NCBI GenBank assembly: GCA_963706535.1 | Contig: CAVPMU010000003.1 | Span: forward strand, 186,001 to 250,000 | Direction: 5' to 3' | Length of the DNA stretch: 64,000 nt | DNA from: RPQJ01 sp963706535 | Lineage (GTDB): Bacteria > Pseudomonadota > Gammaproteobacteria > Steroidobacterales > Steroidobacteraceae | Part shown: piece after piece, positions 1 through 6,648 of the stretch | How the letters are laid out: the number at the start of each line of letters is the position of its first letter | Numbering within the stretch: position 1 is the first letter of the stretch | Notes under the pieces: generated by a model | Seen by the model: the letters and a program-made list of their open reading frames with translations, nothing else | What the model was told of the DNA's origin: nothing | Database searches by the model: none | Made by a program: the position numbers and the translations under genes

Positions 1-54
1 ACTGTCTACATGGGCGGGAGAGCGGCCCATCGCGATCACGAAAGGAGAACCACG

Positions 55-504
55 ATGTACCGTACGATCCTCATGGCCTATGACGGCAGCCGGCAAGGCC
101 GCGAGGCGTTGCAGCAGGGGACGGAGTTGGCCTTGATTTGCCGGGCCCGGATCTATCTCCTCGCCGTCATTGCCCACGAGCTGGGTGTGGCGCTTGCTGA
201 GGCGGCAGCTCCCTCAGACTTGCCGGAACGAGAATATCAGGAAGTGCGCCGCCTCCTTGCGGAGACTGCCAAGACCTTGCAGGTATCCAGTCTGCCGGTC
301 GAAACCCGCTTGGCCGTCGGCAATCCAGCGGAAGAAATCGGGCGCACGGCCCGTGAGGTCGGCGCGGAGCTGATCGTCGTTGGCCACCGCGAACAGACAG
401 CTCTGGCGCGATGGTGGCGCGGCTCCACTGGCGCTTCCTTGCTTGCTCACGCGCCGTGCAGCTTACTGGTTGCAGTGTCGAAGAGAGATCGCGAACGGCG
501 TTGA
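55..504 (+). CDS. Universal stress protein (UspA family)
   Basis: Single-domain UspA-superfamily protein of 149 residues, the normal family length, expected to be a cytoplasmic dimer active in stress survival. It opens with the hallmark strand MYRTILMAYDGS and ends with VVGHRE, then RGSTG and the HAPCSLLVAV strand. ATP-binding members use G-2x-G-9x-G(S/T); the second glycine appears replaced (GHRE), so nucleotide binding is uncertain. The ATG at 55 is preferred because AAAGGAG lies at 41-47; the upstream in-frame ATG at 10 has no ribosome site and adds a non-conserved tail. It borders decayed mobile DNA and may itself be accessory. Confidence 0.9.
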   Translation: MYRTILMAYDGSRQGREALQQGTELALICRARIYLLAVIAHELGVALAEAAAPSDLPEREYQEVRRLLAETAKTLQVSSLPVETRLAVGNPAEEIGRTAREVGAELIVVGHREQTALARWWRGSTGASLLAHAPCSLLVAVSKRDRERR

Positions 505-677
505 TGAAGCTGGACGCTCTCCACATTGACACCGGCTTCTTGAACCGTCGGCTGCCGGTTCGGAGGTAGATGATTCATTCGCGATTTTCCCTGCAGGACT
601 GGAATGCCGCTCATCCACTTTAAGTGCGGGATCACGTTCCACCAGTTCCAATTGCTTGCAGGTCATGCACCGCTCTT
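505..677. other. Stretch without a recognisable gene
   Basis: Between the universal stress gene and the TraD-like remnant. A short minus-strand frame starts at 666 (MTCKQLELVERDPALK...), directly after the stop of the TraD-like frame. It runs into the 3' end of the stress gene and matches nothing I know, so I do not call it. Confidence 0.4.
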
Positions 678-1016
678 TCAGTCATTTTCAAACGCCTGCT
701 TCCCCTTCGCGGTCCAGAGCGCCCGCGCCTGTTCACCCTGATCGCTTTGGAGCTTTCCCGCCATCCAGAGTAGCGCGCCGCCCGGTTGCGCCGGAGCGCC
801 ACCAGCTTCGCGGTCAGATGCCTTTGCAGGTCGCCGCGACCGGCGCTGAAAGAACGCAGCCCCACACTTCGCACAGGCCTCCCTCTTTCCGGCATGCCTG
901 GTTTCGGCCAGCACGATCAACGCGCCCGCCAGTTCCTCGGCGCTGAACGCATCGGCCCCGGTGGCGATCACCAGTTCGCCAAGCTGTTGCACCTTGCGGT
1001 TGCTGAGGTCTCGCAC
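678..1016 (-). pseudogene. TraD-like small conjugal transfer protein remnant
   Basis: A 112-codon frame whose N-terminus (RKVQQLGELVIATGADAF, then EELAGALIVLAE) and C-terminus (ARALWTAKGKQAFE) resemble the short TraD proteins of mobilisable elements. These usually read RxLIxLGGLVxKAGL...LxGALLxLA and end WxxRGxxAF. The middle (CAKCGAAFFQRRSRRPA) is atypical. In-frame codons continue upstream beyond 1016 without a clear start, so the real 5' end is unknown. With the broken gene at 1151 it suggests a degraded conjugative or mobilisable region. The family assignment is by eye and tentative. Confidence 0.4.
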
Positions 1017-1150
1017 CTTGTTGGGGTCAAGCGCGCGTAGGCCTGGCCGACCGATGACGTCATCAAGGTTGCCGCCGTGGCGGCCCTGAAGCAGTTCGCC
1101 ACGGAGAGTGATGCCGCGTTGCGCGAGATGCTGACACAGGCCGCCCGTTG

Positions 1151-1425
1151 ATGGAGAACCTTGGCTTCCTCTTCCCGGCCTAGATCGCGTACCTCGGCCA
1201 CGCCTGCTGCGCCGTCCTGGTCGCGAGCTTCGCCACGCATTTCCTGCTGGATGGCGGCGACATCTACATGATGTTCGTCTTCTGGCTCATCCCCTTCGCG
1301 GTTGCAGCGGAATCGGGGCGGGGTGGCCTTGGCGATGCTCGTGCTCTACGCGGCCTATGCCCTGCTCGTGCTGGGTGTGTGCGCGCATCGACTGATCTGG
1401 CGGAGAGGGTGGGATTCGAACTCGG
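1151..1425 (+). pseudogene. Decayed small membrane protein gene (nonsense + frameshift)
   Basis: From ATG 1151 the frame reads MENLGFLFPA, an in-frame TAG (probably a mutated CAG), then IAYLGHACCAVLVASFATHF and a hydrophobic MMFVFWLIPFAVAAES. A frameshift in the G-rich run near 1314-1322 then moves the reading to VALAMLVLYAAYALLVLG and CAHRLIW. Together these give a two- to three-helix membrane protein. Its 5' end overlaps (TGATG) the stop of another open fragment ending TESDAALREMLTQAAR, so it was once in an operon. The 3' end runs into the tRNA-like sequence at 1398. Original function not recognised. Confidence 0.5.
1398..1421 (-). repeat. tRNA-Ser 3'-end remnant, putative attachment site
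   Basis: Read on the minus strand, this 24-bp block is the T-loop, 3' T-stem, 3' acceptor strand, discriminator and CCA of a serine tRNA (TTCGAATCCCACC, then CTCTCCGCCA). It matches 22 of 24 positions of the 3' end of the intact tRNA-Ser at 11093-11116, in the same orientation. The 5' T-stem strand does not pair, so no tRNA gene is present. A 3' tRNA fragment in direct repeat with a full tRNA is the usual footprint of tyrosine-recombinase integration. The island between the two copies is about 9.7 kb. Confidence 0.65.
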
Positions 1426-1587
1426 CCGCAACCTTCTGTACCCGGCGCGGAAATTCCTGAGTGAGGATTCAGGTACCCACAGAAGAACCCTCACCGCCCG
1501 CCCGAGGACCTACGCGCACCTGCCTGCCGACACTGCGCTCGACTGCGCGTGAACTGTAGTCCGGCAACTCAGACGGGTCATTATGCC

Positions 1588-1613
1588 AATACTTGCATGC
1601 CTATACAGGTATT
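1588..1613. promoter_or_regulatory. Putative toxin-antitoxin operator (inverted repeat)
   Basis: Arms AATACTTG (1588-1595) and CAGGTATT (1606-1613) form an imperfect inverted repeat (one mismatch) around a 10-nt spacer, 15 bp upstream of the toxin start. Such palindromes are the normal binding sites for autorepressing XRE antitoxins. An AT-rich GATATA hexamer follows and could serve as the -10 element. Confidence 0.45.
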
Positions 1614-1627
1614 GATATATTGCCGGC

Positions 1628-1981
1628 GTGAAGCCAAAGAAGCCCGCAGCGCCGCCAATCAAGCCGCTGGAGTTTCTGGGCTCCAGCCGGGACGACCTGG
1701 CCGCCATGCCAGCGGGCGTCCGGCATGACATCGGCCTGGAACTGATGCGGGTGCAGTTCGGTGGGGACCCGACTGACTTCAAGCCGATGGCATCGGTGGG
1801 ACCTGGTGTTTATGAGATCCGCGTCCGCGATGCGTCAGGCGCATACCGGGCGATTTATGTGGCCAAGTTCGCGGTCGCTGTCTACGTGCTGCATGCCTTC
1901 CAGAAGAAGACTCAGCAGACCGCAAAGGCCGATATCGAATTGGCCAAAGTCCGTTACAGGATGATTGGAGGAAAGCCATGA
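1628..1981 (+). CDS. RelE/HigB-like toxin (phage-derived Gp49-like family)
   Basis: 117-residue type II toxin. After a Pro/Lys-rich leader it has the family pattern LGSSRDDLAAMP, VRHDIGLELMRVQFG, GVYEIRVRDASGAYRAIYVAKF, VYVLHAFQKKTQQTA and LAKVRY. Relatives are ribosome-dependent mRNA interferases. The conserved basic/aromatic positions (R in YEIRVRD, R in YRAIY, K in HAFQKKT) are present, so it looks intact. It begins with GTG at 1628 without a strong ribosome site and overlaps the antitoxin gene by four bases (ATGA at 1978). This is the toxin-first order typical of higBA loci. An operator-like palindrome precedes it. Confidence 0.85.
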   Translation: MKPKKPAAPPIKPLEFLGSSRDDLAAMPAGVRHDIGLELMRVQFGGDPTDFKPMASVGPGVYEIRVRDASGAYRAIYVAKFAVAVYVLHAFQKKTQQTAKADIELAKVRYRMIGGKP

Positions 1982-2289
1982 GCAAGAAGACCGACCCTCG
2001 CATCTCTGATACCCGCCGGATCAAGGGCAGCGGCAACGTGTTCCTCGATCTCGGCTTCGATCCGGCTGAGGCCAAGATCATGGCGCTGCGCGCCGAAGTG
2101 ATGATTCGCATGGAGCAGCACCTGAAGGCACAGGGCTGGACTCAGGCAGAGGCAGCCAAGCGTCTTGGCATCACCCAGCCCCGTGTATCGCGACTGACCA
2201 AGGGCCGGTGGCAGGATTTCAGCTTGGACATGCTGCTAACGCTGGCAGCCCGTGCGGGGCTTGAGCCGGAGCTTCGGCTGGTCGCCTGA
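1978..2289 (+). CDS. XRE-family antitoxin (HigA-like)
   Basis: 103 residues with a central Cro/C1-type helix-turn-helix: LKAQGWTQAEAAKRLGITQ then PRVSRLTKGRWQDFSLDML, about residues 48-85. The N-terminal part (GSGNVFLDLGFDPAEAKIM) is the conserved head of the XRE antitoxins paired with Gp49-like toxins. It should bind and neutralise the upstream toxin and repress their shared promoter. Its ATG overlaps the toxin stop codon, so the two are translationally coupled. Intact and of normal length. The 290 bp downstream, up to the IS remnant, hold no recognisable gene and are less GC-rich than the surroundings. Confidence 0.85.
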   Translation: MSKKTDPRISDTRRIKGSGNVFLDLGFDPAEAKIMALRAEVMIRMEQHLKAQGWTQAEAAKRLGITQPRVSRLTKGRWQDFSLDMLLTLAARAGLEPELRLVA

Positions 2290-2582
2290 ATGCTGCGGAA
2301 TTGCGACCGCCGAATGCTGCTCCAAACATTCATTGGGCAGCGCCAACGTCGCCCCAGCACGCTTGACTAGAACCTCCCGCTCTTCATTTGCCTCAATCAC
2401 GACGGCATCGGCCATAGAGTTCTTGTTCGTGTGATGACACGGCGCCTTGCAACCCAAAGCACGATCTGCGGAACGCAGTTTCACTTCGTCTGAGGTCTCT
2501 CGAATGGTTGCATTGCGCAATAGCGCGCTCACGCGCTCGAGCACGCCCTCGGCAGCACCGCCAATGATTGGGATCTTGTGAT

Positions 2583-3332
2583 TCAAATCATCACGTAGCC
2601 GCCGTCGAGCCGCACCCGCAGGCGCGCCCGGGGGAACGCGGCGCGCAAGCGCGGCAGCAGGCGCGAGAGGATCCCGATCGCCCCGACCGAGGCAGTGGCA
2701 TTGCCAGGCCGCAGCACGTAGGCGAACAGGTACTGCTCGGGCTCCTCGTTGAAGGTGAGGAACCCGGCCACCGGCAGGTAGCACCAACTGTCGTAGTGAC
2801 CGTTGAAGAAGCTGAGCTGCTGCGCCCCGTGGGTCGGATCGTCGGTCGGGTCGAGGTCGATCGTGATCCGCTTGACCTTGCGCTTCAGGCGCCGGCGGTG
2901 TCGCTCGATCACGGTGTCGGCGAGCGCAATCCCCATCCGATACAGGTCCGCCCGCGTCACCGCGTTCTCGAACCGCGACAGCGTCGGCTGCGAGGCGAGT
3001 TCCTCACCACTCACCGGATCTCGACCACCGAGCAGTTTCTGGATCGGATCGGATCCCAGGCGGCTCGCGTCGTTGCCATCCGGATAGCCGCAGGCGATCG
3101 CATACAGACGCTGGCGCAGCAGATCCCCGATGGCGTGGCGGATCTTGCCCGACTGACGCCGGTCGTCGATCGCCCCGATCAAGGCCGAGGTCAGACCAAG
3201 ACCCCGATCACACGCTTGCAGCAGGATCGCGCCACCCTCGGAACTGGCGTGCGGTTGGTCGAACTGCACCACCACCGGGCGGCGCCATAGATCGGAAAAC
3301 AGGACAGTCTGTCGTGTGCTATCGTCTTCCAC
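2583..3332 (-). pseudogene. IS1380-type transposase, C-terminally truncated
   Basis: 249 codons of an IS1380-family DDE transposase, whose full length is usually over 400 residues. Visible are the N-terminal segment, LGLTSALIGAIDDRRQSGKI, the pair SQPTLSRFEN, the first acidic patch ITIDLDPTDDPTHGAQQ with FFNGHYDSWCYLP, and RVRLDGGYV. The frame then ends abruptly just after the second catalytic-site strand, so the catalytic core is incomplete and the protein cannot be active. The upstream end of the element lies close to 3420, where the primase gene is interrupted. The downstream part of the IS was lost by deletion; 2290-2582 shows no IS sequence I can recognise. Confidence 0.75.
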
Positions 3333-3421
3333 GCAAAGGCCTCTTGAGTGACGGAAACAGCTTGTCGCAAAGCCTTTCTATCACGCTTGAGGCCTTTGTA
3401 TTTCATCAGTTCGCGAATAAT

Positions 3422-4524
3422 TCAGGCTAACGACTTCGCCGCAGGCCCCACCGCGCGCGCATAGCTGTTCGCGTCCTCGCCCTTGGGGAACTGGATGCGG
3501 AACGCATCGAGGCCTTCAGCGCTGAGCTGCTTCGCGATCGCTTCCGCGCCGCGATCGCCGGCCTCATCGCGATCGAACGCGATCAGCACACGCTCGGCGC
3601 CGCACGAGGTGAGTGCGGCCAGGATCTCGTCGGTCATCCCGTGCACGCCATAGCAGCTCGTGACGTTCCGATAGCCCGCGCACCAGAACGTCATCGCATC
3701 CAAGAGCGCCTCGCACAGGATGATTTCCTTCGCGCCCTCCAGCCCCTCGGCATTCCACACCCCGCGGTGCAGCCCCGGCAGGTACAGGTGCTTCGGCGTT
3801 CCGGGTCGCAGGTTGTCGAGGAGCTTGCGGCCATACGCGCCCACGACATGACGACCGGAGGCCTCGGCGTGGAACACCGGCACGACGATCGAGCCGTTTA
3901 GATGCTCGTGTCCGCTCTCGCGCAGGATGCCGACGCGTTGGAGAGCTGAGCGGGATTCGGCGCCGGCCTTGTACTGCTTCGGCGCGAGCCGATACGCGAG
4001 CGTGCGGTTCGCATAGCCCAACCGGAACCGCTCGATCAGCTCGCGGTTGCCCAGGCCGCGCTTGTCGAGATAGGCCAGCGCCTCGGGGCTCGCGAGCAGC
4101 GTCTCGTGGTAGAACTCGATCACCTGGTCGAGCAGCGCTTGGTCGCCGGCGTCGAGGGAGAACGACTGCGCCGCGCGCAGCTTGCCGGCCGACAGCTTCG
4201 GCGCCGGCACGGCCGGCGAGACGGAAGCGGCTAAAGCAGGATGCTCCTTGGCTAACAGCTCGCACGCGTGCCGGAAGCTCACCTTGTGTGTGCGCATCAC
4301 CCAGTCGATCACGCTGCCGCCGGCGTCGCACCCGAAGCAGTGCCACAGGTTCGTTTTCGGGGAGACGATGCAGGACGGCGTGTCATCGCCCTCGTGCCAG
4401 GGGCAGCGGCAGGCCAGGTCCTTGCCCTGGGAGATGAGCGCGATCCCCTGCGCCTCGATCAGCCGCGCGAGACTCACCTCGCGCTTCAGTCGCTCGAGCT
4501 CGCCGTCCGGGATTCTTTTGCCAT
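3422..4524 (-). pseudogene. CHC2 zinc-finger / Toprim primase of a mobile element, disrupted
   Basis: DnaG-like primase of the kind carried by integrative elements. An N-terminal CHC2 zinc finger (CPWH ... CFGC) is followed by a helical region and a Toprim domain with LCEALLDAMTF and the metal-binding AFDRDEAGDRG. Two lesions are visible. An excellent ribosome site (TGGAGG) precedes ATG 4524 (MAK...), but the following A-run has four instead of the five As needed to enter the primase frame (RIPDGELERLKREV). At the 3' end the protein stops at AAKSLA exactly where the IS1380 remnant begins, losing any C-terminal part. Alternative upstream starts in the primase frame lie within the promoter and are less likely. 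Confidence 0.7.
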
Positions 4525-4589
4525 CGAGGCCTCCAGAACCGGGGTCTGGCCAAAAACCTGTCAAGTACCCCGGAGACAAAATAACTCCG

Positions 4590-4621
4590 TTGCAGTGTAC
4601 TTCGTTTCGAAGTAGTGTCAA
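4590..4621. promoter_or_regulatory. Overlapping divergent promoters with shared palindromic operator
   Basis: The perfect palindrome TACTTCG-TTT-CGAAGTA (4598-4614) lies between the primase gene (minus) and the XRE gene (plus). Minus-strand promoter: -35 TTGACA (4621-4616), 16-bp spacer, -10 TACACT (4599-4594). Plus-strand promoter: TTGCAG (4590-4595), 17-bp spacer, TAGTGT (4613-4618). Both have the palindrome in the spacer, so a repressor bound there would silence both. The adjacent XRE protein is the obvious candidate. Confidence 0.55.
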
Positions 4622-4649
4622 CTTCGTTACCACTCCGGAGCACTAGCCT

Positions 4650-5048
4650 ATGGACCTCTACCATCCGCCGGAACCCGCCCCTCCCATGGCCATCTCCGTC
4701 TCCGAACGCGCCTTCATCACCCGCCTCGGCGCCCGCGTCGCCGAGCTGCGCAAGGCCCAGTCCATCACCCAGGTGCAGCTGGCCGAGGCCCTGAACGTCT
4801 CGCAGCAGACCATCAACTCCTACGAGGTCGGCCGCCGGCGCATCCCGGTCTCCACCCTGCCGCAGCTGGCCCGCCTGCTCGGCGTCACGGTCGAGGAACT
4901 GCTGGTCGACGATGCCGCCGCCGCCAAGAAGCGCGGCCCGGCGCCGCGCCTACAACAGCAGATCGAGCGCATTCAGCAACTGCCACGTACGCAGCAGAAG
5001 TTCGTCATGCAGATGCTCGATACCGTCCTGGCCCAGGCCAGCCGCTGA
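4650..5048 (+). CDS. XRE-family transcriptional regulator
   Basis: 132-residue repressor-like protein with a helix-turn-helix at about residues 24-78 (LRKAQSITQVQLAEALNVSQ, then QTINSYEVGRRRIPVSTLPQ) and a C-terminal helical tail (QQQIERIQQLPRTQQKFVMQ) that is probably a dimerisation segment. It is divergent from the primase gene and is followed by a small antitoxin-like gene and a MazF-type toxin. The ATG at 4650 has a CGGAG ribosome site about 11 nt upstream; Met13 (4686) is an alternative start. It probably represses its own and the primase promoter through the palindrome at 4598-4614. Confidence 0.85.
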   Translation: MDLYHPPEPAPPMAISVSERAFITRLGARVAELRKAQSITQVQLAEALNVSQQTINSYEVGRRRIPVSTLPQLARLLGVTVEELLVDDAAAAKKRGPAPRLQQQIERIQQLPRTQQKFVMQMLDTVLAQASR

Positions 5049-5059
5049 AGGAGCCGCCC

Positions 5060-5260
5060 ATGAACGCCCAGGCCGATCAACTGATCGAGAAGCTCAAGGC
5101 CCTGCCGCCGGAGCGGCGCGCCGAGGTCGAGGATTTCGTGGACTTCCTGCAAAGCCGCGAGGGCGACCGGCGCCTCATCGACGCCGCCGCCAAAGCCAGC
5201 GAGCCGGCCCTCAGGGCCGTCTGGGACAACGACCAGGATGCGGCCTACGATCGGCTCTGA
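5060..5260 (+). CDS. Small DUF2281-like antitoxin candidate
   Basis: 66 residues: an N-terminal helix pair (IEKLKALPPERRAEVEDFVD, FLQSRE) of the kind seen in DUF2281/VapB-like antitoxins, then an acidic tail (VWDNDQDAAYDRL) suited to occupying a toxin active site. It lies 11 nt after the XRE gene and 21 nt before the MazF-type toxin gene, in the normal antitoxin-first order. The ribosome site AAGGAG lies upstream of ATG 5060. Pairing with the downstream toxin is inferred from position and the acidic C-terminus. Confidence 0.75.
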   Translation: MNAQADQLIEKLKALPPERRAEVEDFVDFLQSREGDRRLIDAAAKASEPALRAVWDNDQDAAYDRL

Positions 5261-5281
5261 AGGCCGCTCGTCCACCCACGC

Positions 5282-5617
5282 ATGGCTGCACTCGCATTCG
5301 GCACGATTATCCTCGTGCCTTTCCCGTTCACCGATCAGTCCGCCGCCAAGCAGCGACCGGCCGTCGTCGTCTCAAGCAGCGCCTATCACCGCGCACGCCA
5401 GGACCTGATCCTCATGCCCGTCACCAGCCAGCTGCGCGTGAACGCGTTCGGCGATCTGCTCGTGCAGGACTGGCAGGCCGCACGCCTGCTCATGCCCTCG
5501 GCCGTCAAGCCCGTCCTCGCCACCCTCGCACAGAGCCTCGTCATCAAGCCGCTCGGCACTCTCTCACCGCGCGACCAGGCCGCGCTCAAAGCCCTGATCC
5601 CGCAGCTGCTCGGCTGA
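5282..5617 (+). CDS. MazF/PemK-family toxin
   Basis: 111-residue type II toxin of the MazF/PemK fold, normally a sequence-specific mRNA or tRNA endoribonuclease. Family features are the start GTIILVPFPFTDQSAAKQRP (the conserved catalytic-loop arginine is in the KQRPAVVVSS motif), then DLILMPVTSQ and the closing strand KPVLATLAQSLVIKPLGTLS. It looks intact and should be neutralised by the preceding 66-residue protein. About 80 bp without features follow before the convergent zinc-ribbon gene. Confidence 0.85.
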   Translation: MAALAFGTIILVPFPFTDQSAAKQRPAVVVSSSAYHRARQDLILMPVTSQLRVNAFGDLLVQDWQAARLLMPSAVKPVLATLAQSLVIKPLGTLSPRDQAALKALIPQLLG

Positions 5618-5699
5618 TCCCGGCCGCTTTTGTGGCCCATTGGGTCACAACAGTAAGCCGCGGGCTATCCTGCATCGCTCGGAGAGCAACACAACGCCT

Positions 5700-5966
5700 T
5701 CATCGTCTGTCACCGTCGCCGAGGAGATCTCGCAGCGCGTCACGGGGATCCCAGCCATCCGGCGCTGACTGCCCGGCGCTGGTCCACTTCATTCCGTCGG
5801 TGATCCACTTCTCGCGCCACGCCTCGTAGCTATAGCCCTGATCGTCGTCCGTGACGCCGAACTCGAAGCCACACGACGGGCAGATCTCGTACGATCCGCC
5901 ACCCGTCGTGGTTGAGCGCGGAGGCTCTTCAAGACCCGCGTATCCGCAAACTGGGCAAGTGTGCAT
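5700..5966 (-). CDS. Small zinc-ribbon protein, candidate immunity for orphan toxin tip
   Basis: 88-residue protein with two CPxCG knuckles: CPVCGYAGLEEPP near residue 4 and CPSCGFEFGV near residue 33, spaced like a zinc ribbon. A Trp/Asp-rich C-terminal part (YEAWREKWITDGMKWTSA) follows. ATG 5966 overlaps the TGA stop of the upstream toxin fragment (TGATG), an arrangement typical of toxin-immunity pairs, and I prefer it to the GTG at 5978. No function is established for this family to my knowledge. The immunity role is inferred from position only. Confidence 0.7.
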   Translation of the reverse strand: MHTCPVCGYAGLEEPPRSTTTGGGSYEICPSCGFEFGVTDDDQGYSYEAWREKWITDGMKWTSAGQSAPDGWDPRDALRDLLGDGDRR

Positions 5967-6274
5967 CACGGACCCCACGGTGCGCCGCCGGGCTGGCGAT
6001 CGAAGTAGGTCGGGCTCGTCGGCTTGAAGAACGTCCTCGTCGTGCCGTCCGGATTGAATGCACCGAACGTATTGGATCGCGGGTCGTAAACCCGGATCAC
6101 GCCGTCGGCATCGATCTTCGTCGGAAGACGATCCGCTTGGGAGCGACGAAAGAAGTCCGAGGCCTGCTTCGCGTAGTCATCGGCAGACTTCGCACCGAAG
6201 TCCTTGCCATGCCGCGCGAAGTGATCTGCAAGGGTCTTCGGATTGCCCCAATGTGTTAGCCCCCTTGCGGCTAC
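5966..6274 (-). pseudogene. Orphan Rhs/CDI-type toxin C-terminal domain (no start codon)
   Basis: An open frame of about 102 codons without any methionine, placed directly behind the stop of the SUKH immunity gene. It encodes THWGNPKTLADHFARHGKDF, GAKSADDYAKQASDFF, IDADGVIRVYDPRSNTFGAF and TFFKPTSPTYFDRQPGG. This HFxxHGxDFGAKSxxDY ... RVYDPxxNxFGxFxxxGxxxTFFKP pattern is a common C-terminal effector domain of Rhs and related polymorphic toxins, proposed to be an RNase of the BECR type. Lacking an N-terminal delivery part and a start, it is an orphan cassette that could replace the current Rhs tip by recombination. The zinc-ribbon gene overlapping its stop is the likely cognate immunity gene. 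Confidence 0.7.
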
Positions 6275-6648
6275 TCAACCGCCAGCTTTTCCAGGAACTC
6301 CTCAAAGTTAGCTCCAATTACGCGAACCGCGTTTCGCGACAATCCGACAAGCGGTACGCTGACATAGCGCTTTGTCGCGGCCTCAATGCCGTATCCCGTG
6401 TCACCTCCATCCGTGCCAATTAGATTTATTCCCGGGGCAAAGTCCTGCACATGGTAAGCCGCATTGAAACCAACAACATCCTCTACCTTCCATAGTTGCA
6501 GATATTGCTCCGAACCAACGAATCCTTCCAGTCCGTTGTACCTAGCCAGGACATCCGCATAATCGCCCAGTGACAGGACGGCCGGCGCGTGAGATGGCGG
6601 CTGCTTTTCGCATGAAGCGAGCAAGTGCTCAATCCGGGCCCAGTTCAC
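6271..6648 (-). CDS. SUKH (SMI1/KNR4) family immunity protein
   Basis: About 125 residues with SUKH-fold features: an N-terminal helix (WARIEHLLASCEKQPPS), DVLARYNGLEGFVGS, LQLWKVEDVVGFN, and the late GINLIGTDGGDTGYGIEA and YVSVPLVGLSRNAVRVIGAN strands. SUKH proteins are the commonest immunity proteins for nuclease-type polymorphic toxins, so this should neutralise the HNH-type tip of the adjacent Rhs protein. I place the start at the GTG at 6648, whose GTGA overlaps the Rhs stop codon; an ATG at 6675 is the alternative. Tight overlap implies co-translation with the toxin. Confidence 0.85.
   Translation of the reverse strand: MNWARIEHLLASCEKQPPSHAPAVLSLGDYADVLARYNGLEGFVGSEQYLQLWKVEDVVGFNAAYHVQDFAPGINLIGTDGGDTGYGIEAATKRYVSVPLVGLSRNAVRVIGANFEEFLEKLAVE

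Noticed and set aside
1398..1480. Intact tRNA gene at the tRNA-like sequence
   Set aside because: Only the T-loop to CCA end is present; the 5' T-stem strand does not pair and no anticodon or D-arm follows.
2236..2580. Minus-strand open frame between the XRE antitoxin and the IS remnant
   Set aside because: Runs through the antitoxin gene in antisense and the IS in another frame; the middle part resembles nothing known, so it is not called.
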